Below are positions 56,791 through 64,000 of a DNA stretch of 64,000 nt, piece after piece. The DNA comes from Dactylorhiza incarnata. Taxonomy: Eukaryota; Streptophyta; Magnoliopsida; Asparagales; Orchidaceae. Position 1 is the stretch's first letter, and every line of letters starts with the position of its first letter. The notes under the pieces were generated by a model. That model saw only the letters and a program-made list of their open reading frames with translations, ran no database searches and was not told the origin of the DNA. A program made the position numbers and the translations under genes. Location of the stretch: NCBI GenBank assembly GCA_033032865.1, contig JAWHQI010000024.1, forward strand, positions 3,596,001-3,660,000. The letters are read 5' to 3'.

Positions 56791-57043
56791 TGTTACGCGC
56801 ACGCGGCGTCGTATCATTATTATTAGTATTTTCTCTTAAAGTTATTACGGTTAATGTGAGCCCCCCTCCCTATATAAGGAGGTGATTTTGGGGAGTTAGG
56901 TTATCTTTTGGATCCATAGTCTTTTGGGCTCTCATTAGAGAGAAACTCTTTGGAGGAACCAGCCTCCGAGAGTTGGCCGGAGCTTGCTCCGGATTGTATC
57001 CGTGGTTTCATTAATTCAAGCATTCTCCTTCGTGTCCGTATTA
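56791..57043 (+). repeat. 3' LTR of the TR-GAG element
   Basis: Pair of 54927-55178. Preceded by acggggtgtat (56780-56790), a weak polypurine tract. TATA box tatataag near 56871. Confidence 0.85.
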
Positions 57044-57719
57044 CTTTCTCTCTTGTGCAGTATGTGATATGCCAGGATAAGTGCTAGAAATACATATTTG
57101 CCTTAAATCTAATCATACACATTATCAATGAACAAATGAACCTAAGAGGAATTAGATTGTTAGTGAGTGTCTTGAAGACTCGCCCATTTACTTTGTCCTG
57201 CACTGCACATTTATAATAGTTTGCCACTTGGTCTAAATTAGAGGGGTTCTCCTTTAGGATTCACTCACTTCCTGAGGTTAATTTAAGAAGAGTGAGGCAC
57301 CGTGGCTTTCAAACTTCCTCATATTATAATCTGACTCTGTAGATCAATTTGATTAATTTATGGTGGATATTGATATGGTGTCTTTAATTATGTATCTTGT
57401 TTAGTTAATTGGATGTCGTGTTTATTTGCCATTAGTTAGAAGTTAATTAGAAGATTTAATTATGCACGGATCCTTCTACTTGATGTATAGTTAATTCTGC
57501 AGTTAGTCCAATTGTTGGTGACTTATTTGTAAACAATCTTTTGTGAGTCTGTTTAAGTAGCAATAGCTATAGGGTTTGGAATGAAGGAAGCAGGAATTGA
57601 TATCTTTTTCTTCTTTTTAATTAATCTCTCTCTACTATGCAGTCTATTCTTCCTCTCTGTATTAAGGTTCACGCTCTTCATCTAGCTCAGTCTCATCTAC
57701 TCTAGGGTTCGAAGCTCCT
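57044..57719. other. AT-rich unique sequence, no gene
   Basis: Intron-like, ending shortly before an LTR edge. Checked for UBC32 exons without success. Confidence 0.55.
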
Positions 57720-58150
57720 TGTCACGGACTTGTCCCCTTGACAATGTTGCGTTCGTCCTTAGCCCATTTCCGTACCCCTTCATAGCTAGCTAATTCAGCC
57801 TCCTTCAACAACTATTGTGACAAGAAGAGTAAGAGACCACTTAGAATGAGAGCAAGAGTAAACTCAAGAGCCTTGCATTACTTGAATGTTTGGATGCTTA
57901 CAAATGAGGGGTCCTCCTCCTTATATAGGCCCCAAAATAATTTCCCTCCAAATGATGGAAGGATCTAGACTACACCTTTTCTAGATTATTCTATGCACAA
58001 CCTCTAGGTTTTCTCTAGGATGTTCTCACGAGACCTTCCTAGGATACTTCTATCCTTCTCATGTATTTTTTATATACAATTTCTCTAAATTCCTTGAATT
58101 CTCTAGAAACCTGTTAACAGTGACATGGATAACAATCATGGATAGGCCAA
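57720..58150 (-). repeat. 3' LTR of the truncated chromovirus (approximate)
   Basis: The reverse complement runs from about TGTTATCCATGTCACTG (near 58145) to GACAAGTCCGTGACA (57720). The start is approximate because no second LTR is in the window. Confidence 0.6.
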
Positions 58151-58169
58151 GAGATGACGAGCTGTGAAA

Positions 58170-59250
58170 TCTTTCCCCACCTATTCGGGTGATGCCCTCA
58201 TCGCCTTGTAATGTTGGATGAGATCCCTAAATTGCCATAAATCTTCTATCATCTGCCACATGACTCGAGACTCTGGCCTTCTTTTCCATTTGATCAAGTA
58301 TTGAGTTTTTGGTTCTTCTTCTTTGTGAGCACTTCTTCAACATCCTTGTCAAAAGGCTTAGTCATCACTGGTGATGCTCTTTGAGATGTTCCTCTTTGAA
58401 GGTCCTCGTTATCCTCATGATAAATTTCATGCATGCTAACATGGAACACAAGATGAATCTTCAAAGTGCTTGGTAGGTTTATGCGATATGAAACCTTTCC
58501 TACCTTTGCAATGATAAAAAATGAGCCTTCATATCTTCTAACCAAGCCTCTGTGCATATTGCGCAAAGACTTGAATTGTTGAGGCTGGAGTTTACCATCA
58601 CCTTATCTCCTACTGTGTACTCGGCAAGCCGTCTCCTTGAGTTAGCCATCCTTTTCATCCGCATGTGTGCTCTCTCTAAGCATGATTTAGCCAAATGTGC
58701 TTGTTCCTCCTATGACTTGGCCATTTTTCATGCCTCCGTGCTTCTCTTGTCATATGTCGTGGTCTCCAAAGTATGCAGAGTGAGAGGTTGTCTTCCTATG
58801 GCAAGCTCAAATGGACTCCTTCCGGTAGCCTTACTCCGTTGTAAGTTATAAGAAAGTTGTGCCATATCTAACAGCTTGGCCCAATCTTATTGATTAGCGC
58901 TCACAAAGTGCATAAGTAGCACTCGAGCAAGGGATTCACCCTCTCAGTCTGTCCATCAGTTTGAGGGTGGAAGCTGGTGGAGAAGTTCAATTTAGATCCC
59001 AACAATTTGAACAACTATGTCCACAAATTTCCTATAAATCAGGGGTCACAATCACTTATAATTGTTCTAGGCAACCCTCAATACTTTACCGTATTTTTGA
59101 AGAATAGTCGAGCTATCTCCTCTGCTGTACTATCCCTTGTACTGAGGATGAAGATGTCATACTTGGAGAATTGATCTACCACCACTAAGATTGATCCACA
59201 CCCTTCAAATTTTGGCAAAAGCGCTGATATAGTCAAGTGTTACCGACTCC
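58170..59250 (-). pseudogene. Integrase and chromodomain of the truncated chromovirus
   Basis: Minus-strand frames give SVTLDYISAFAK (first integrase Asp region), a degraded middle, then HFVSANQ-DWAKLLDMAQLSYNLQRS and GRSPFELAIGRQPL. Next come RAHMRMKRMANSRRRLAEY, TVGDKVMV, RGLVRRYEGSFFIIAKVGKV and SYRINLPSTLKIHLVFHVSM (58294-58566 open). It ends with a chromodomain core YLIKWKRRPESRVMW and DLWQFRDLIQHY (about 58190-58310). Many stops. The family is a chromovirus common in angiosperms. Confidence 0.8.
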
Positions 59251-59289
59251 CATGGGTGCACACCCTTCAGATTTCGAAAAACCGTTAAT

Positions 59290-59523
59290 ATAGCCAAGTG
59301 TTCATCGACTCACAACATTCTTCAAGTCCTCGAAGGCCTTTTGACATTCCTCTGTCCAAAGCCAAGTATTGTTCTTCTTTAGCAGATCCATCAATGACAC
59401 TGCTTTCATTGAGTATTTCTTGATGAATCTACAGTAGTTGTTTACGAAGCCAAGAAATATCATAAATCTGTTACTTCGTTAGCGGCGCCCATCCTTCAAA
59501 TCCTTGTACTTTGGCCTTGTTCA
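59290..59523 (-). pseudogene. RT connection fragment of the truncated chromovirus
   Basis: Reads KVQGFEGWAPLTK, then FLGFVNNYCRFIKKYSMKAV, then LLKKNNTWLWTEECQKAFED. This is the end of RT, entering the thumb/connection region. It is cut at 59523 by the copia LTR. Confidence 0.8.
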
Positions 59524-60268
59524 TGTTAGTCAATGGAGTTTATATATATATATATATATAAAGAAATATTTATATATATATATATATAATATATGATAAT
59601 ATATTAATTAATGTAATGGACAAAGGTGGCTGCATGTATGCGTAAGAAAAGGGAAGAGAGAGAAATAGAATGTAAGAGTGAATGCATTAAATGAGGGGCC
59701 ACGTGGATGCCTCTTATTTGTCTGAAATGCTTATAAAAGGAAATAGCAGCGCGTGAACAGCAAGTGCGGAAGAAAGCTTTGAAAAGGAGCGGTCTCCTCG
59801 TGCGGTCAGATTTTTTTGCGGATGAATTAAGAGCAGTTGGCGGAAGTAAAATTAACGGAGCGATCTAAATATTTGAGACCGGAAGAGAGAGGTGCGAACA
59901 CCCTTTAAATCAAGCGGTCTCCAAGGTGGCGAGCATTTTTGGCGAACTCCTATAAGCGGTCTCTTTGGCTTGCAGCAGCAGTGTGCGAACTCCATTGGGA
60001 GAGGAGCTTGCGGTCTGTGCGATCACAAGAGGGTTGAGAAGCTTGCGGCCTCAAGCTGTTTGGGCGAATAGCAACTCAGGCGACTTCAAAAGATAAGCGA
60101 TCTCTTTTGTTGGCAAGCTTTTGTGTGTGAGCTTGTGTGGAGTGGAGTTGTAATTGTAAACACTAGTTATTGTGTTTGTGTTTATGTTTTATGTAAACTT
60201 TGGATAATAGAAGAAATTGTTTGCTCCTTTATTCTTGTTGTGTGTGTCCACTTTATTCGCTTCCAACA
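59524..60268 (+). repeat. 5' LTR of the copia element (745 bp)
   Basis: Bounded by the chromovirus RT fragment and the PBS. TATA box tataaaag at 59732-59739. The first 70 bases contain a long TA microsatellite. The downstream leader repeats 'gcgatct/gcggtct' variants. Confidence 0.85.
59541..59597. repeat. (TA)n microsatellite in the copia LTR
   Basis: Two TA runs (about 20 and 21 bases) separated by aaagaaatatt. Likely length-variable between the two LTRs. Confidence 0.9.
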
Positions 60269-60269
60269 G

Positions 60270-60281
60270 TGGTATCAGAGC
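60270..60281 (+). promoter_or_regulatory. Primer-binding site of the copia element
   Basis: TGGTATCAGAGC, initiator-Met type, one base after the LTR end. Confidence 0.95.
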
Positions 60282-60336
60282 GAGGTTACGAACCTTGGAA
60301 GAAACTCCGAAGAGTTGAAGAGGTGAAGAGCTCGTC

Positions 60337-61185
60337 GTGATGGAGATGGTGAATGCTATGCCGGGTCAAGTTCCCAAGTTGACAAAGACTAACTATGGGA
60401 ACTGGAGTATTCAGATGAGAGTGCTTCTAGCCTCAAAGGAGCTGTGGGATGTAGTGAATAATGGTTATACTGAGCAAACTACTGAACAAGAGGCGGCGTT
60501 GACTAACGCACAAAAGACGACACTTAGAGAAGCAAGGAAGGCAGACAAGAAAGCTCTGTTCTTGTTATATCAAGGGGTTGACGAAGCGACCTTTGAGAAG
60601 ATCTCGGAAGCTAGAACTTCTAAAGAAGCATGGGAGATTTTGCAACGCTCCATGCAAGGAGTTGACAAGGCAAAGAAGGTGAAGTTGCAATCTCTCCGGG
60701 CAAAGTACGAAGTTATGAAGATGCAGAACTCTGAAAAGGTGGGTGACTATGTGACCCGTCTGCGGACGCTCACAAATGAGATGAAGCGCAATGGGGAGAC
60801 GATCGAAGATGTGAGCTTCATGGAGAAGTTGTTGAGATCTATGTCGAAGAAGTTCCGCCATATAGTGGTGGCGATCGAAGAGTCGAAGGACCTCACCTTG
60901 ATGGCCGTTGACGAGCTTGTAGGCTCTTTGCAAGCTCATGAGTATAGGATGCTGTAAGATGATGAAGAGGAGAGTGGCTTGGGAAAAGCACTCCAGACTC
61001 AGTTGAATTTTGGAGAGAGCTCCGGAAGAGGAGGCGGCCAGCGTGGCCGAGGTCACCAAGGCAGAGGCAGAGGTAGAAGAGGAGGTAGAGATCAAGGAAG
61101 GAACCAAAATTTCCATAGAGAGGCGGAGCAACCTCAAGGAGGTTGGCAAGAAGGAAGAGGAAGAGGCCGAGGAAGAGGCCGATGA
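60337..61185 (+). pseudogene. Copia gag, with two in-frame stops
   Basis: A single frame from ATG 60337 (M at 60340 equally likely) gives the copia gag domain (UBN2 type): LTKTNYGNWSIQMRVLL, ALFLLYQGVDEATFEKI, LQSLRAKYEVMKMQNSEKVG and MEKLLRSMSKKFRHIVVAIE. TAA at 60955-60957 interrupts it after 206 codons. The same frame continues through an Arg/Gly-rich tract (RGGGQRGRGHQGRGRG) to a TGA at 61183-61185. The zinc knuckle follows in the next segment. The two stops make single-change loss of function evident. Confidence 0.9.
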
Positions 61186-61188
61186 GAT

Positions 61189-62034
61189 ATGGCCCAAGTC
61201 CAATGTTACAACTGTAACAAGTTTGGGCACATGATCTATGACTGTTGGGCTCCGAGGAAGAGAGAAGAGGCCAATCACTATGCAGAAGCAAGCAACACGG
61301 GTGGAGACCCTATGATGTTCCTAACATATAGAGGAGCTGAAGGAGGAAGGAATGAAGTATGGTACTTGGACACAGGTGCCAGTAACCATATGTGTGGTGA
61401 GAAGGAGCTGTTTACTGACCTCGAACCATGTGGCGGTGAGGTTAGTTTTGGTGATGCTTCGAAGATTTCTGTAGAAGGAAAATGGGTGATAGCAGTCACC
61501 TTGAATGGTGAGAAGGTGCACATTGGAGATGTCTTCTATGTTCCTGACTTGAAGAGTAACATCTTAAGCCTTGGACAACTGGTGGAGAAAAGCTACTGCA
61601 TCCAGCTGAAGGATGAAACGTTGGTCATGCGGAACAAAAGTGGAAGAGAAGTTGTGAAGGTGAAGATGACGACGAATCGTCTCTTTACATTGAAGATGGA
61701 TGCCGAGGCGACGACATGTCTTGCAACGACTGATGAAGAAGAAGCTTGGCTATGGCATCACAGGATGGGTCACTTGGGCTTCAGTGGTCTGAAGCTCCTA
61801 TCACATGCTAAAATGGTGGAAGGTCTGCCAAAGATCTTACCACCACAGAAGATCTGTGAAGCTTGTACAAAGGGGAAGCAGAAGCGGCAGACATTTGAAG
61901 GTGGCAAGTCTCGAAGAGCAAGGAGACAACTTGAACTAGTTCATTCGGACATTGCTGGTCCGTTTGATATTGCCTCAGTTGGTGGAAGCAAATACTACAT
62001 CACTTTCACTGACGACTTCAGTCGAAAGTGTTGA
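61189..62034 (+). pseudogene. Copia zinc knuckle, protease and integrase N-terminus
   Basis: A 281-codon open frame in phase with gag. CYNCNKFGHMIYDC is the CCHC knuckle (residues ~5-18). WYLDTGASNHMC carries the protease DTGA. HHRMGHLGFSGL with CEACTKGKQKR is the HHCC zinc finger of integrase. HSDIAGPF holds the first catalytic Asp. Stop TGA at 62032-62034 ends it at FTDDFSRKC. The integrase core continues in another frame. Confidence 0.9.
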
Positions 62035-62065
62035 GTATACTTCTTGAAGGAGAAGTCTGAGGCCC

Positions 62066-62404
62066 TTGATAAAGTTCAAGGAGTTCAAGGCTTTGGCAGA
62101 GAAGGAGTCTGGGCAGTCTCTGAAGGTGCTCAGAACTGATCGAGGTGGGGAGTACACCTCAAAGTTATTTGATGTTTTCTGCAAGGAGCATGGAATTGCT
62201 CATCAGTTGACTGCTGCTTACTCGCCTCAACAGAACGGAGTTGCGGAGAGAAAGAATCTAACGATTCTGAATATGGCAAGGAGTATGGTGAAGGGCAAGA
62301 AGTTGCCAAAGGTGTTCTGGGCTGAGGCAGTACAATGTGCTGTGTACTTGCTGAACAAATGTCCTACTAAGAGTGTGAAGTTCAAGACTCCATATGAGGC
62401 GTAG
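62066..62404 (+). pseudogene. Copia integrase core
   Basis: A 112-codon frame with [14 protein letters not shown] (second Asp), [14 protein letters not shown] (catalytic Glu) and [20 protein letters not shown]. It is shifted by one base from the preceding segment near 62055 and closed by TAG at 62402-62404 where the family reads tyEAW. Confidence 0.9.
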
Positions 62405-62431
62405 AGTGGATGGAAACCAAGTGTTCAACAC

Positions 62432-63331
62432 TTGAGAGTATTTGGGTGTGTGGCATATGCTCACATCCCTGACCAGAGGAGGAAGAAGCTAGATGACAAG
62501 AGCGAGAAGTGTATATTTGTGGTCTACGCTCCAATGAGCAAGGCTTACAAGTTATACAATCCAGTGACGAAGAAGGCAATCATCTCGAGAGATGTCCTGT
62601 TCGAAGAAGATAGTAGCTGGAGCTGGGATGAGAAAGAAAGAAGCGTCAAAGGGATGTTCTTTGACGATGATGATGAAGATGGTGGTCATGAAGCTGAAGC
62701 TGAGGATGGTGGAGATCACCCACCATCACCACCAAGCAGAGATTCAGGGGGAGTCTCTACACCCTACTCTAGTGGAGCAAGCACCAACATGAGCAATGCT
62801 AGTGGAGCAAGCACTAGTAGGAGCAGCTCTGAGATGTCTCAACCTAGGATGAGAAGGTTGGAGGAGATCTATGAGGAGACGGAGCCGACACATGCTAACT
62901 TTTCTTTACATTGTCTCTTAGCAGATTGCGAGCCATATTCATATGAAGAAGCTGCTCAGGAGAAGACCTGGAGGAAGGCAATGGATGAAGAGATAACATC
63001 CATCAAGAAGAATGATACTTGGGAGTTGGTCACTCTACCAACAGGTCACAAGCCTATTGGTGTGAAATGGGTGTATCGAGTGAAGACGAACAAAGAAGGA
63101 GAAGTGGAGAAGCACAAGGCAAGACTCGTCGCGAAAGGATACAAACAAGTCCAAGGTGTGGACTATGACGAGGTCTTTGCTCCAGTAGCTCGGATTGACA
63201 CCATCAGGCTGATCATCGCACTTGCAACTCAATATAAGTGGAAGATCTGTCAGATGGACGTCAAGTCCGCTTTTCTGAATGGTTACCTGGAAGAAGAAGT
63301 GTATGTCCAGCATCGCCTGGATATGAAGTGA
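62432..63331 (+). pseudogene. Copia integrase end and reverse transcriptase start
   Basis: A 299-codon frame in phase with 62066-62404. It begins with RVFGCVAYAHIPDQRRKKLD and KAIISRDVLFEEDSSW, passes through an acidic, Ser/Gly-rich linker (about residues 75-145), and reaches RT: WRKAMDEEITSIKKNDTWEL, KWVYRVKTNKEGEVEKHKAR, YDEVFAPVARIDTIRLIIAL and QMDVKSAFLNGYLEEEVYVQ (first RT Asp). It ends at TGA 63329-63331 after two nearby frameshifts. Confidence 0.9.
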
Positions 63332-63345
63332 AGGTCAAGAGAAGA

Positions 63346-64000
63346 AAGTTTACAAGCTGAAGAAGGCGCTATATGGGTTGAAGCAAGCGCCTCGAGTATG
63401 GAATGAAAGGATAGATGCATACTTTCAGAAGAACGGGTACATGAAGAGCCCGTATGAGTATGCACTCTATACGAAGGCGGAGAAGAATGAAGATATCATG
63501 GTCGTGTGTCTGTACGTGGACGACATGATATTTACTGGCAACAACCCCCTGATGTTTGAAGAGTTTAAGAAGACAATGAAGAAGGAGTTCGAGATGACTG
63601 ATCTGGGCGAACTCACTTACTTCTTGGGCATAGAGGTACAACAGAAGAAGGATGGGATCTTCATCTCGCAGAAGAAGTATGCGGAGGAGATACTGAAGAA
63701 GTTCCGGATAGAAAATAGCAAGTCTATCTCTACTCCTGCAGATCCGGGAGTGAAGCTAAGGAAGGATTCGCACGATGAAGCAGTTGACCCTACGATGTTC
63801 AAGAGTCTAGTTGGAAGTTTACGCTACCTGACTTTCACTAGACCTGATATCATGTATGCTGTTGGAGTTGTTAGTAGATACATGGAGGAGCCAAAACAAG
63901 ATCACTTCACTGCAGCGAAGAGGATCTTGAGGTATGTGAATGGCACAAGAGATCATGGCTTGTTGTATTCTACTGCTGAAGAGTTGAAGCTGGTAGGGTA
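63346..64000 (+). pseudogene. Copia reverse transcriptase, C-terminal part (runs off window)
   Basis: Continues with KVYKLKKALYGLKQAPRVWN, then CLYVDDMIFTGNN (the YVDD active site, about 63508-63540), FEMTDLGELTYFLGIEVQQ, SLVGSLRYLTFTRPDIMYAV and RILRYVNGTRDHGLLYS. Open to the last base; RNase H and the 3' LTR lie beyond. Confidence 0.9.

Larger units (their letters stand above)
54927..57043 (+). mobile_element. TR-GAG element (small non-autonomous gypsy with gag only), 2.1 kb
   Basis: LTRs of 252 and 253 bp (54927-55178, 56791-57043) start TGTT-CGCGCACGCGGCG and end GTATTA, with ~5% divergence. Flanks cattc (54922-54926) and ctttc (57044-57048) are a probable 5-bp target duplication with one change. 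The only ORF is a full gag. This fits the TR-GAG class: terminal repeats plus gag, no pol. Confidence 0.8.
57720..59523 (-). mobile_element. Truncated chromovirus with 3' LTR, RT tail, integrase and chromodomain
   Basis: On the minus strand from 59523: RT tail, integrase, chromodomain, then an LTR ending at 57720 (plus strand tgtcacgg). The LTR contains a TATA box (57930 region, reverse tatataagg). RNase H and the integrase zinc finger are deleted between about 59320 and 59250. The left half of the element was cut off where the copia LTR begins (59524). Confidence 0.8.
59524..64000 (+). mobile_element. Ty1/copia retrotransposon (3' end beyond window)
   Basis: LTR TGTTAG ... CCAACA at 59524-60268, PBS TGGTATCAGAGC at 60270, then gag, protease, integrase and RT in copia order on the plus strand. 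The window ends in the RT/RNase H linker. Three in-frame stops and several frameshifts make it non-coding as a whole. The left target duplication would be gttca (59519-59523). Confidence 0.9.

Noticed and set aside
60270..60281. tRNA gene at the TGGTATCAGAGC motifs
   Set aside because: These are primer-binding sites next to LTRs. No cloverleaf can be drawn around them.

Overview
This window looks like a TE-dense nuclear segment of a flowering-plant genome. The evidence is one intron-containing plant gene (a UBC32-type ubiquitin-conjugating enzyme, exons 1-3 only), plant-specific retroelement lineages (Athila/Tat-like, a LARD-like element with ~5 kb LTRs, a Cassandra-like 5S-bearing TRIM, Reina-like chromovirus, TR-GAG, copia), FAR1/MULE transposase relics with an OTU-protease tail, and a TTA-flanked MITE. 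Nothing bacterial, organellar or viral was recognised. The sequence alone does not identify the species. All homology calls come from motif reading, with no database search.

Layout. 1-7491: a very young non-autonomous LTR element on the minus strand (its 3' LTR is cut by the window start), with two long ORFs, no pol, and an array of hyphenated palindromes in each LTR. 7492-9902: a diverged inverted LTR of the LARD-like family, into which the first element has landed. 9903-12333: repeats and a broken OTU-type MULE tail. 12334-32841: a 20.5 kb LARD-like element with 4.84 and 4.99 kb LTRs and no pol coding. Its interior is a patchwork of inverted LTR relatives, duplicated blocks, a ~188-bp tandem repeat and two tandem Cassandra-like LTR units. 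32842-36440: a second MULE relic on the minus strand and small duplications. 36441-37546: promoter and first three exons of the UBC32-like gene.

37547-64000: sequence downstream of UBC exon 3, probably a retrotransposon-filled intron or a truncated locus. In order it holds: a decayed gypsy copy with a 1373-bp near-perfect tandem duplication (about 38200-41573); an old gypsy deletion derivative (41927-53495) whose 5' LTR is split by a nested Reina-like chromovirus (42142-47604, TSD gtgcc); a MITE (53805-53943); a TR-GAG element with an intact 359-codon gag (54927-57043); a truncated chromovirus (57720-59523); and a copia element cut into it (59524 to the window end).

By-eye LTR comparison gives a stratigraphy: first element about 0.1% divergence (1 in 903), LARD about 2%, TR-GAG about 5%, Reina about 8%, its gypsy host about 12-13%. 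The nested order agrees with these relative ages. The only gene likely to serve the host is the UBC32-like one; all other coding sequence belongs to mobile elements, mostly broken.
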